Assembly: GCF_030816615.1 (NCBI RefSeq)
Contig: NZ_JAUSYD010000001.1
Coordinates: forward strand, 3,658,001 to 3,722,000
Reading direction: 5' to 3'
DNA length: 64,000 bases
DNA from: Streptomyces sp. B1I3
GTDB taxonomy: Bacteria > Actinomycetota > Actinomycetes > Streptomycetales > Streptomycetaceae
Part shown: one piece after another, positions 1-7,561 of the stretch
Layout: each line of letters begins with the position of its first letter
How positions within the stretch are numbered: position 1 is the stretch's first letter
Program-made: the position numbers and the translations under genes
The notes under the pieces: model-generated
What the model was told of the DNA's origin: nothing
Databases searched by the model: none
What the model saw: the letters and a program-made list of their open reading frames with translations, nothing else

Positions 1-2
1 AA

Positions 3-47
3 GTCCGTAACGAGTTGATCATCGGACAGCTCAGGGAAGACGCCTGA
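3..47 (+). CDS. Partial 3' end of an unidentified gene
   Basis: Reading from base 3 gives 14 codons (VRNELIIGQLREDA) ending in TGA. The tail is charged and helical-looking and could be the last residues of a gene that starts before the window. Too little is visible to name a family. An AGGAGG ribosome-binding-like sequence sits just after the stop, but no start codon follows it at a usable distance. Confidence 0.35.
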   Translation, partial: VRNELIIGQLREDA

Positions 48-410
48 GAGGAGGAACCCGGCCGGTCAAGAGCCCGTTGGACAGCCCCGGACTTCGCGGT
101 GGCGGACGGTAGCCCGACGATGTCGCCACGGTCAGCCTGATCGTGGCGGTGGGCTTCCCACCCCGGTGCCGCACGGGCGCCGGGCCGGCCGGTGTGTCCG
201 CGGCCGATTCGCCTGCGGACCACCCTCGGGCCTGCCACGGCTCACTCAACGGCCGCCACCCGTGGGCAGTACAGTGTGCGCTCCGCCACACCTTTCGCCG
301 CGTATCCGCGGAGGAACGCACCCACCTCACCCGCCCGACGGCTCCGTGCAGGTGCGGTGCGCGGCGGGTACACGGAGGGCAGAGGGCAAGGAGAGCGGGG
401 GAGAGCGGTC
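48..410. other. Intergenic stretch, no convincing gene
   Basis: Both strands have open frames, but none has a ribosome-binding site, a recognisable domain or a clean codon pattern. An AGGAGG at 49-54 has no start codon behind it, which may mark a lost downstream gene. The right end, a purine-rich run directly before 411, is the ribosome-binding region of the next gene. Confidence 0.5.
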
Positions 411-659
411 ATGGGCGAGGCCCTGAAAACCTTTGTCGGCGGTACCGAGGTCGAGGTGCCGAACAGCATCCCGGCGATCCGTGCCGCGCTTCCCGAGGGG
501 AGACGCGAGGAGTTCGACCACGCGATCAACGAGGCCGGTGTCCATGAGATCCAGGCCGTCATGCGGCACTGGATGCTCGAGTCCGTGCCCGATCCGGAGG
601 CCGAGCAGATCCTGGACCGGCTGGCGCAGGACGAGGCCGAGAGGCGGAGCGTCGCTTGA
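411..659 (+). CDS. Putative antitoxin-like small protein (DUF6247-like)
   Basis: 82 residues. This ATG was chosen over upstream in-frame codons because a purine-rich ribosome-binding run (GGGGGAGAG) lies just before it. The protein is acidic and predicted helical, with an AIRAALPEGRREEF segment that resembles small actinobacterial DUF6247-type proteins as I remember them. Its stop codon overlaps the TTG start of the next gene (TTGA), so the two are probably translationally coupled. Pairing with a ParE/RelE-like partner suggests it is the antitoxin of a type II module. That role is inferred from order, size and coupling, since no DNA-binding fold is obvious. Confidence 0.6.
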   Translation: MGEALKTFVGGTEVEVPNSIPAIRAALPEGRREEFDHAINEAGVHEIQAVMRHWMLESVPDPEAEQILDRLAQDEAERRSVA

Positions 660-898
660 GCTTCCGCATCTCCTACGCACCGCCCGCCGACGACACCCTT
701 GCCAAGATGCGGGACGGCGACTCGTTCCGCGAAGAGATGGCCCGCACCGTGGGCCAGGACCCGTACGGACACGCCTCGTCCGCCGTCAAGCGTGAACGCG
801 ACCGGCGCGAGGCGACGGTCTACGGGGCGATCGTCCTCTACTACGTCTCCGGATCCGTGCTGACGGTCACCGTGGTCAGGCTCGTCCCCCTGCCCTGA
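656..898 (+). CDS. Putative ParE/RelE-like toxin-family protein
   Basis: 80 residues from a TTG start that overlaps the preceding stop. The protein opens with a beta strand (FRISYAPPADD), continues with a helical charged middle, and ends in alternating hydrophobic strands (ATVYGAIVLYYVSGSVLTVT). This is the strand-helix-sheet plan of RelE/ParE-fold proteins. The typical C-terminal Arg/His catalytic residues of RelE mRNA interferases are not evident. It could therefore be a ParE-type gyrase poison or an inactive relative. The coupled upstream small protein supports a toxin-antitoxin reading, but neither activity can be shown from sequence alone. Confidence 0.55.
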   Translation: MSFRISYAPPADDTLAKMRDGDSFREEMARTVGQDPYGHASSAVKRERDRREATVYGAIVLYYVSGSVLTVTVVRLVPLP

Positions 899-916
899 CG
901 CGGCTGTGATGCGGCG

Positions 917-1429
917 TCAGATCCGGCGCTGATGCCGGTCGGTGTCGCCGAGGGACTCCAGCAGGCTGCGCAGGTCGTCCGCGATCCGCTCCCGCTGTTC
1001 GCCGCTGATCCCGGAGAGCAGCCGGTTCTGCGTGTCCACGTGGTCCACCAGTGCCCGGTCGATGAGCTCCTCGCCCTCACCGGTGAGGGCGACGTGGACG
1101 CTGCGCCCGTCCTCCTGCCGGGGTACGCGAGTGACGAGTCCCCTGGCTTCGAGGCGGTCCAGGCGCTGGGTGATGGCGCCCGACGTGACCATGGCCGACC
1201 GCATCAGGTCGGCCGGGGTCAGCCGGTGCGGGGCGGGGCTGCGGCGGAGGGTGGCGAGGACGTCGAAGGCGGCGGGGTCGAGGTCGTGGGCGCCGAACGT
1301 GGTGCGCAGTTCCGCCTCGAGGATCCGGGCCAGCCGCTTGACACGTCCGATGACGCCCATCGACGAGGCGTCGAGCTCGGGGAACTGCTCCGCCCACTGC
1401 GTCAGGACCCGGTCCACGTGATCGCTCAT
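917..1429 (-). CDS. MarR family transcriptional regulator
   Basis: 170 residues with a winged-helix MarR domain at about residues 30-145. Visible landmarks are the recognition-helix segment TSGAITQRLDRLEARGLV and the wing RVPRQEDGRSVHVALTGEG. It is divergent from a nitroreductase/EamA exporter pair, and a perfect 18-bp palindrome lies in the shared intergenic region. The family usually represses an adjacent detoxification or efflux gene and itself until a ligand binds, so this protein probably controls the two divergent genes. The ligand cannot be inferred. Confidence 0.9.
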   Translation of the reverse strand: MSDHVDRVLTQWAEQFPELDASSMGVIGRVKRLARILEAELRTTFGAHDLDPAAFDVLATLRRSPAPHRLTPADLMRSAMVTSGAITQRLDRLEARGLVTRVPRQEDGRSVHVALTGEGEELIDRALVDHVDTQNRLLSGISGEQRERIADDLRSLLESLGDTDRHQRRI

Positions 1430-1449
1430 GGGCTCAGTATACGGAGGTA

Positions 1450-1505
1450 GCTTAGCATTGAGATACCCTGTTGCTTAGCGCTAAGCAAAACGCTACGGTC
1501 CGGTC
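1450..1505 (+). promoter_or_regulatory. MarR operator and leaderless promoter of the nitroreductase operon
   Basis: TTGCTTAGCGCTAAGCAA at 1471-1488 is a perfect 18-bp palindrome. A second copy of its core (GCTTAGC) lies at 1450-1456. For the rightward promoter, TTGCTT (1471-1476), a 17-bp spacer and TACGGT (1494-1499) make a plausible -35/-10 pair. The -10 is only 6 nt from the ATG at 1506, which has no ribosome-binding site, so the transcript may be leaderless. The palindrome covers the -35 element, which fits direct repression by the divergent MarR protein. Confidence 0.8.
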
Positions 1506-2177
1506 ATGACACAGGACAGCGGCCTCCTGACCGTGCCTCAGGCCATACGTACGCGCCGTAGCATCCGCCACTACCTGCCCGACCCCGTCCCCGACGAGCA
1601 GCTGACCGAGCTGCTCGACCTGGCGCTGGAAGCCCCCTCCAGCTGGAACGTCCAGGCCCGGTCCATCGTGGTGGTCTCCGACGACAAGGGCCGCGACGAC
1701 CTCGCCCGGGCCACCGGCGGCCAGCCCCACCCCCGCGAGGCGCCTCTCACCCTGGTGTTCGTTGCCGCCGGCCAGGCATGGCGTGAGGACCTGAGCGACA
1801 TCTACGAACAGGCTCGGCACGCAGGCGCCTGGAACGAGGACTTCGCCGCCGGCTTCTCCCGGGCCACGCTCGACTTCCAGCTGGATCTGGAGCGGCGGGA
1901 CCTGCTCCGCGAGTACGCGGTCAAGGACGCGGTCATCGCGGCGACCTACGCGATGCTCGCGGCCACCTCCATGGGCCTCGCCACCTCCCCGATGAACGGC
2001 TGGGACGAGCAGGAGGTGAAGCGGATCATCGGCATCGAGGACCGCGACGACCTGCATATCGCCGTACTGCTGCCGGTGGGCAGAGCGGCCGAGGTACGCG
2101 CGCACCCCGGCCGCAGGCCCCGTGACCGCCAGGCGTTCACCGGCCGCTACGGCAACACCGGGGGCGGTCCCCGGTGA
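1506..2177 (+). CDS. Nitroreductase family protein
   Basis: 223 residues with the FMN-dependent nitroreductase fold. The N-terminal RTRRSIRHYLPDPVPDEQL is the usual FMN-phosphate-binding start, followed by LLDLALEAPSSWNVQ. Near the C-terminus, ATSMGLATSPMNGW and a KRIIGI segment are typical of the family. These cytosolic flavoenzymes reduce nitroaromatics, quinones or enones with NAD(P)H. The gene is divergent from a MarR regulator and overlaps the next gene by 4 bases, so it is probably the first gene of a regulated detoxification operon. Confidence 0.9.
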   Translation: MTQDSGLLTVPQAIRTRRSIRHYLPDPVPDEQLTELLDLALEAPSSWNVQARSIVVVSDDKGRDDLARATGGQPHPREAPLTLVFVAAGQAWREDLSDIYEQARHAGAWNEDFAAGFSRATLDFQLDLERRDLLREYAVKDAVIAATYAMLAATSMGLATSPMNGWDEQEVKRIIGIEDRDDLHIAVLLPVGRAAEVRAHPGRRPRDRQAFTGRYGNTGGGPR

Positions 2178-3163
2178 AGGCCGACCGGCTCGGGGCCGAC
2201 TCCGCCGTCACCGCGCTGGCCCCGCTGATCTGGGGCTCCACCTACCTCGTCACCACGGAACTGCTGCCGCCCGGCCGCCCCTTGCTGGCCGCCACCCTGC
2301 GGGCCCTGCCCGCCGGACTGATCCTTCTCGCGGTCGGCCGCCGGCTGCCCAGGGGCGGCTGGTGGTGGCGCGCCGCCGTCCTCGGGTTCCTGAACATCGG
2401 CGCGTTCCTCTACCTGCTCTTCGTCGCCGCCTACCATCTGCCCGGCGGCGTCGCCGCCCTGGTGATGGCCGTGCAGCCCACCGTCGTACTCGCCCTGTCG
2501 GCGCTGCTGCTGAAGGAGCGGATCACGCCCGTCCACGCCACCGCCTGCGCACTCGGGCTGGCAGGGGTCGGCCTCCTGGCCATGACCCCGCGCGCGGGCC
2601 TGGACGCGGTGGGTGTCGCCGCGGGGCTCCTGGCGGCCGTGAGCATGGCCGGCGGCATCGTGCTGACCAAGCGGTGGGGACGTCCGCACGGTGTGGGCCT
2701 GCTGACGTTCACCGGATGGCAGCTGACCTCCGGCGGGCTCCTCCTGCTGCCCGTCACCCTGATCGCCGAAGGGCTGCCCGGGACGATCGAAGGGCGCAAC
2801 GTCGCCGGCTTCGCCTATCTCGGGATCGTCGGGGCCCTGTTCGCCTACGTGGTGTGGTTCCGGGGCGTGGAGCGGCTGCCCGCCCTGACCGTCTCCGTGC
2901 TGAGCTTCGCCTCGCCCTTGGCCGCGACGGCCCTCGGTTACCTCGTGCTGGGCGAGACCCTGTCCCCGGTGCAGATCGCCGGCGGGCTGACGGTGATCGC
3001 CGCAGTGGTGCTCGCCCGCCCCCGGGCGGCGGGGCGTGGGCCGTCCGGCCCAGCACCCCACCGTCCCGTACGGAGGATCAGCCGAGCTTCTCGACCTGGG
3101 CCGCGACCACGTCCGACGGCAGTTCGAAGTCGGCCTTCCCGGACGCCACCACACCGAGGTTGA
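2174..3163 (+). CDS. EamA/DMT family transporter with an unusual C-terminal tail
   Basis: 329 residues starting at a GTG that overlaps the nitroreductase stop (GTGA). About ten hydrophobic segments in two EamA repeats are visible, with typical phrases such as APLIWGSTYLVT near the N-terminus and SPLAATALGYLVLGE in the second repeat. These proteins export metabolites or drugs. After the last membrane segment (about residue 285) comes an Arg/Pro-rich tail of some 45 residues. The tail-coding region runs 86 bp into the convergent lipoprotein gene and is probably not conserved. It may come from a lost stop or a frameshift. Confidence 0.85.
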   Translation: MKADRLGADSAVTALAPLIWGSTYLVTTELLPPGRPLLAATLRALPAGLILLAVGRRLPRGGWWWRAAVLGFLNIGAFLYLLFVAAYHLPGGVAALVMAVQPTVVLALSALLLKERITPVHATACALGLAGVGLLAMTPRAGLDAVGVAAGLLAAVSMAGGIVLTKRWGRPHGVGLLTFTGWQLTSGGLLLLPVTLIAEGLPGTIEGRNVAGFAYLGIVGALFAYVVWFRGVERLPALTVSVLSFASPLAATALGYLVLGETLSPVQIAGGLTVIAAVVLARPRAAGRGPSGPAPHRPVRRISRASRPGPRPRPTAVRSRPSRTPPHRG

Positions 3164-3854
3164 ACGCGAGGAAGGTGGCGACCGTGCCGCCCTGACGGAG
3201 GCTCACGAGCTTCGTGGGCACGGTCGTGCCCTCCTGCCGCGTTCCCACCGTCCAGGCCAGCGCCTCGTCGCCGCCCGTCACCTTCTCCTCGGTCAGCTTG
3301 ACGACCTCCGTCTTGTCGCCCTTGATGGTCATCGTGAAACCGCCGGCGCACTTGGCCGCGGAGTCGCGGAGTTCGGCGATGCTCTTCGCCGCGGCGTCGC
3401 CCTCGTAGGAGGCCAGCGTGACCAGGGTCGAGGTCACGTCGAAGGCGGCCTGCATCGCATCCTCGGGATCCGCGGTCGCGTCCTTCTCGGGCTCCTGGAC
3501 GACCTGGCGGCCCGCGGTACCGACCGGGGTACCCCGCTTCATCCCGGAGTAGGCGAACCCGAGCGGCTCGCACTCCTTCTTGTCCACGGTGACGTCCCCG
3601 GACTTCACGACGTCCTCGGCACCGGTCTTGGTGATCTTGTGGCCGGCGACGTCGCCCTGCTCCAGCGAAGCCTTCTCGATCTCGGCCTGGGTCAGCGCCT
3701 TGACCGCCGCCTTGGTGGCGCCGCCGTCCTTCGCGCTCGGCGCGGCGGAGTCCTTCTCGTCCTTGGCGTCCGAACCGCCGCAGGCGGTGACAAGCAGGGC
3801 CAGGGACACCACGGAAGCGGCGATGGCGGAACGGCGTACGGCAGTGGCGCGCAT
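3078..3854 (-). CDS. Secreted lipoprotein, function unknown
   Basis: 258 residues. A signal peptide ends in a lipobox (LVTAC, Cys25), followed by a disordered Ser/Asp/Lys-rich linker (about 26-50) and a soluble domain. The C-terminal part (TLVTLASYEGDAAAK ... EVVKLTEEKVTGGDEALAW) resembles the many Streptomyces lipoproteins of unknown role that share a beta-rich fold. It is probably anchored to the outer face of the membrane. Its 3' end overlaps the convergent transporter gene. No specific substrate can be inferred. Confidence 0.8.
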   Translation of the reverse strand: MRATAVRRSAIAASVVSLALLVTACGGSDAKDEKDSAAPSAKDGGATKAAVKALTQAEIEKASLEQGDVAGHKITKTGAEDVVKSGDVTVDKKECEPLGFAYSGMKRGTPVGTAGRQVVQEPEKDATADPEDAMQAAFDVTSTLVTLASYEGDAAAKSIAELRDSAAKCAGGFTMTIKGDKTEVVKLTEEKVTGGDEALAWTVGTRQEGTTVPTKLVSLRQGGTVATFLAFNLGVVASGKADFELPSDVVAAQVEKLG

Positions 3855-4071
3855 GGTTCATCTCTCCGTCTGAAAGGAGCGACAGCCCGCTCCTGGCACG
3901 GAGTTTCGTCATCCGGGGGAGTGCTGTCGCAGTGAGCGACACTCTACGATCGGACACCTGTCCGATGATCGTCCCGCAGGGTCACGGGATGTGATCGTGA
4001 CTCGCCTGTGATCACCCTGTGAAGCCCTTGTGGGACGGACGCTCCGCAGCCCGGTCCGAGGAGACCCGCCC

Positions 4072-5145
4072 ATGCCCATGGACGTGCCCGCGCCCGCCGA
4101 CCCGCCCGTGCCGATGGCCGCACCCGCGGATGCGACGACGGCCGTGCTCGCGGCCCTCGGAGTCACGGAGGACGACATCGCCTCCCGCCGACCGCTCACC
4201 GGAGGCACGTACAACACCGTGACCCGGGTGACACTCGCGGACGGCCGCGTATGGGTGGTCAAGGTCCCGCCCCGCCACGACCCGGGGATGAGCTATGAAC
4301 GGCGCCTCCTCGTCAACGAGGTCACCTTCTACGCGGCGGCCGCCGGAGAGGGCGGCCACGCCCTCGGCGCGGACGGCGGCAGGATCCCGCGGGTCGTGCA
4401 CAGCGAGGTCGACCCCGGCGCTCCCACCGGGCCGTACGTCGTCATGACCGCGTGCCCCGGGCGCCCCTGGTCCGACATGGCGGGCGAACTGACGGGTGAT
4501 GAGGAACGGGCACTGCGCACGGAGCTCGGGCGGATCGTCGGCCGCCTGCACACCGTGACGGGCCGAGCAGGCTTCGGGTATCCCGCCGAGCCGTTCGGCC
4601 CGCTCTCCCCCACCTGGCGGGAGGCGTTCACCGCGATGACCGAGGCGGTGCTCGCCGACGCCGGGACGTACGGGGCAGGGCTGCCCCGCCCCGTGGAGGA
4701 GATACGCGCCCTGCTCGCCGCGGCGGCGCCGGTGCTGGACGAGGTGACCCGGCCCGCCCTGGTGCACTTCGATCTGTGGCAGGGAAATCTGCTGGTGACC
4801 GGTGGGCCGGGCGCCCGGCGCATCGGTGGGGTCGTCGACGGCGAGCGGATGTTCTGGGGCGACCCGGTCGCCGAACTCGTCTCCACTTCCCTGTTCGGCG
4901 ATCCCGAGGCGGACCACGACTTCCTCGCCGGATACGCGGACGCGGCGGGCGGGCCCCTGGCGTTCACCCCGTCCGTACGGCTCCGGCTCGCCCTCTACCG
5001 CAGTTATCTCTACCTGATCATGCTGATCGAGACGGTCCCCCGCGGTGTGCCGGCCGACGCCCTGGAGTGGACGTCGGCCGAGGTGGCCCCGCGCCTGTCG
5101 GCGGCACTGGCGGAGGTGGAGTCGGCGTCGCACCCGCGCCGGTGA
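4072..5145 (+). CDS. Aminoglycoside phosphotransferase-like (APH) family kinase
   Basis: 357 residues. The ATG was chosen because a GAGGAG ribosome-binding site lies just upstream; an in-frame GTG 42 bp earlier lacks one. The protein kinase-like fold is visible: a glycine-containing loop (LTGGTYNTVTRV), the strand with the ATP-binding lysine (VWVVKVPP), the catalytic loop LVHFDLWQGNLLV with its Asp and Asn, and the metal-binding GVVDGERMFWGDP. Family members phosphorylate aminoglycosides, choline, sugars or other small alcohols. The usual Brenner motif HxDxxxxN is present. The substrate is unknown, and antibiotic resistance should not be assumed. Confidence 0.85.
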   Translation: MPMDVPAPADPPVPMAAPADATTAVLAALGVTEDDIASRRPLTGGTYNTVTRVTLADGRVWVVKVPPRHDPGMSYERRLLVNEVTFYAAAAGEGGHALGADGGRIPRVVHSEVDPGAPTGPYVVMTACPGRPWSDMAGELTGDEERALRTELGRIVGRLHTVTGRAGFGYPAEPFGPLSPTWREAFTAMTEAVLADAGTYGAGLPRPVEEIRALLAAAAPVLDEVTRPALVHFDLWQGNLLVTGGPGARRIGGVVDGERMFWGDPVAELVSTSLFGDPEADHDFLAGYADAAGGPLAFTPSVRLRLALYRSYLYLIMLIETVPRGVPADALEWTSAEVAPRLSAALAEVESASHPRR

Positions 5146-5173
5146 TCGCGGCACCGGCCCGGCGGCCCGGTGC

Positions 5174-6907
5174 TCAGCGCATCATCGCGCGCTGGGCGTC
5201 GTACAGGTTGGCCGGGCGTACCGACTCCGGGCTCCCGTAGGCCTCGATCCGGCTGTGCAGGTCGCCGGCGAAGTCGGGTACGTCGATCTGGTCGAACTCC
5301 CTGACCTCACTGATCCCGACCGTCGCGCTGTACGGCGCCAGCCCGTCGATGCGCACGAGGCCCGCGCGGCCGTTGGTGACCCGGATGTTCCAGTGGGTGA
5401 AGCGGGCGCCGAAGAGGGGGCCGGCACTGGCGTCTCCGCCGTGGCGGCCGTTGTTCTCGATCGTGATGTCGGTGCGGACGTCGGCGAACGGCATCCCCCG
5501 GTGGGAGTCGAACGTGCCCATCTCCATCAGTCCGTGGGACCAGACGTTGTGACTCGACAGCCCCTCGACGTTGATGCCGTGCAGCTGGGTCCCCGCCGGA
5601 GCGGGCACCGTGCGCTGCTCGACGGTGAAGTCCTCGATCAGGTTGTCGTGCGAGCCCTCCCGGCAGTAGTACGGGTGGTGGGCGCCACGGCCCGCGACCT
5701 TCGTGCGGCGCAGCGTGCATGCCGACGCGGCGATCAGCCCGAAACCGTTGTCGACGTGGCGGACGGTGATGTCGTCCGCCCAGCAGTCGTAGGCGCACTG
5801 GAACGCGACGCCGTTGTAGCCCTTGTCGAGAAGGTGGGGCGACTGGGGCGTCTCGACCGCTTCGAGGGTGAGCCCCTCGACGCCGGATCGGCTCAACGGC
5901 GCCTGCAGCGTGGTGAACCGGGGGTCCCATTCGGGGCGCACATCGAGCGGGAGCGGCCTTTCGAGCGTGACCTTCCGGCCGTGTACGGCCGTGACGCGCA
6001 CCGGCCACTCGTAGGGCACGTACGAGGTGAGCTTGGTCTTGTCCTCCCAGACGTAGGCCCCGGCGCCCTCGGTGTCGCCCGCCATGTGCCGCAGCAGGGT
6101 GTGCCCGGTGTCGTCGGCGAGGCGGAGCAGGACCAGCCGGCCCGGCTCGAGGTCCCGGGTGGACGCGACGGTGACCGTCCGGTCGCCGCGGCGGGCGGGC
6201 GCAAGGGTCGTGAGGGTCCGCCACTCGTCGCGCCGGTTCCCGGTCCAGCCCTCGAAGGGCCAGGCCTTCTCCCTGATCGCATCGGTGAGCGAGTCCCAAC
6301 GGTCCTGTGGGCAGAGCCAGATGAGCCCGCCGGCCCAGGACCAGCTGGACTTGTCGCCGCCGTAACGGCTGCCGTAGGGGCCGACGATCTCGGTGAGGTT
6401 CCTGGTCGCGTGGAGCGTCGTCCGGCCGCTGCCCGCCCCGCGCACCACCACGTCGCTGTGGCCGATGCGGATGACGTCGTCGATGCGGTACCTCCCCGGC
6501 GGGATGAGCACCGTGCCACCGCCGCGCTCTCCGGCAGCGGCGATGGCACGGTTGATCGCGGGAGCGGCGTCCGCCGAACCGTCCGGCACCGCGCCGTAGG
6601 TGCGGACATCGGTGACGAAGGACCGTGCGTGACGGCGCGGCAGATCCGCGCCGGCGCGGTAGCCGGCGCGGCCGACGAACGGAATCTGCGGATGGGTGAA
6701 CGGCATGGCGGTGAACTCCCGCCACAAGGAGGACGTACCGCGGGCCGGCACGCCTCCACCCGCCGCACCGGCGGTGCCGGCCGCCCCGGGCGGGCGGGCG
6801 CCGTCCGCGGCCCGCGCCGCGCCCACCCCGCCGAGGGCTCCGGCGGCAGTGGCCGCGGTGACGGCCACGGCGCTGGTGAGCAACCGGCGTCTACTGAGGT
6901 CTCCCAT
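5174..6907 (-). CDS. Tat-exported right-handed beta-helix protein (pectate lyase superfamily)
   Basis: 577 residues from an ATG preceded by GGAAGG. The N-terminus is a twin-arginine signal (SRRRLLTSAVAV, cleavage around ARA at residue 33). The mature part starts a beta-helix with FVTDVRTYGAVPDGSADAAPAINRAIAAA, shortened here to its key residues: YGAVPDGS followed by AAINxAI, the classic opening of Pectate_lyase_3 proteins. Many Asn/Gly-rich coils follow. Such exported proteins bind or cleave polysaccharides, so a cell-wall or plant-polymer role is likely, but the substrate is unknown. Confidence 0.8.
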   Translation of the reverse strand: MGDLSRRRLLTSAVAVTAATAAGALGGVGAARAADGARPPGAAGTAGAAGGGVPARGTSSLWREFTAMPFTHPQIPFVGRAGYRAGADLPRRHARSFVTDVRTYGAVPDGSADAAPAINRAIAAAGERGGGTVLIPPGRYRIDDVIRIGHSDVVVRGAGSGRTTLHATRNLTEIVGPYGSRYGGDKSSWSWAGGLIWLCPQDRWDSLTDAIREKAWPFEGWTGNRRDEWRTLTTLAPARRGDRTVTVASTRDLEPGRLVLLRLADDTGHTLLRHMAGDTEGAGAYVWEDKTKLTSYVPYEWPVRVTAVHGRKVTLERPLPLDVRPEWDPRFTTLQAPLSRSGVEGLTLEAVETPQSPHLLDKGYNGVAFQCAYDCWADDITVRHVDNGFGLIAASACTLRRTKVAGRGAHHPYYCREGSHDNLIEDFTVEQRTVPAPAGTQLHGINVEGLSSHNVWSHGLMEMGTFDSHRGMPFADVRTDITIENNGRHGGDASAGPLFGARFTHWNIRVTNGRAGLVRIDGLAPYSATVGISEVREFDQIDVPDFAGDLHSRIEAYGSPESVRPANLYDAQRAMMR

Positions 6908-7021
6908 GAGGCACCTTCCACATACATGAACGATGTTCATATCCGCGTCGGCCGTGAGCATGCCACGGCGCGCCGACGCAGCGGAAGACGCGTGCATGGG
7001 CGAAAAACGGTGGACGGACGG

Positions 7022-7531
7022 TCAGGGTGCGGAGCGCCGCGTCAGGTGGGTGAACGCGTCGAGGTTGCGGGTCGATTCACCGCGCTCCACCCGCCAGGCG
7101 TACTCCTTGCGGATCGCGCTCGCGAAGCCCAGTTCCAGGAGCGGGTTGAAGGCTCCGTCCGCCGCCTCGAGGACCGTGCCCAGCAGCCGGTCCAGCTCCT
7201 CGGGAGTGACCACGGACAGCGGGAGCTTGCCGGCGAGGTAGATGTCGCCGTGGGCGTCGATCGCGTAGGAGACCCCGAAGAGACGCAGGTTGCGCTCCAG
7301 GAGCCAGCGGTGCACCGCCGCGTCGTTCTCGTCCGGGTGGCGGATGACGAAGGCGTTGACGGAGAGGGAGTGCTTGCCCACGAGCAGGGAGCACGTCGTG
7401 GACAGCTTCCGCGTGCCGGGCAGCGTGACGACGTAGTTGCCGGGCCCCGGGCTCTCCCACGCGAGCTCCGCGTCGTCCAGCACTGCCTCGATGACCTGCG
7501 CCGCTGCTGCTTCGTCGGATACGTCAGCCAT
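7022..7531 (-). CDS. YbjN domain-containing protein
   Basis: 169 residues using the ATG of MADVSDEAAAA. An in-frame GTG six codons upstream is possible, and neither has a strong ribosome-binding site. The protein has the YbjN-type alpha/beta fold: a strand-rich N-terminal half (YVVTLPGTRKLSTTCSLLVG), then RHPDENDAAVHRWLLERNL and the segment YAIDAHGDIYLAGKLPL. The family is related to type III secretion chaperone-like folds and its role is unsettled. It lies 30 bp downstream of mshA on the same strand, so it is probably co-transcribed with it, a pairing I remember as common in Streptomyces. Confidence 0.8.
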   Translation of the reverse strand: MADVSDEAAAAQVIEAVLDDAELAWESPGPGNYVVTLPGTRKLSTTCSLLVGKHSLSVNAFVIRHPDENDAAVHRWLLERNLRLFGVSYAIDAHGDIYLAGKLPLSVVTPEELDRLLGTVLEAADGAFNPLLELGFASAIRKEYAWRVERGESTRNLDAFTHLTRRSAP

Positions 7532-7561
7532 GGTCCGAGCGTACGACACGGAGGCCGGGCC

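Noticed and set aside
31..330. A 99-codon minus-strand ORF at the left edge
   Set aside because: Low complexity, Arg/Pro-rich, no ribosome-binding site or domain.
4072..5145. Reading the phosphotransferase as an aminoglycoside-resistance gene
   Set aside because: The fold and catalytic loop are shared by many kinases of sugars and other small molecules. Nothing in sequence or context indicates aminoglycosides.
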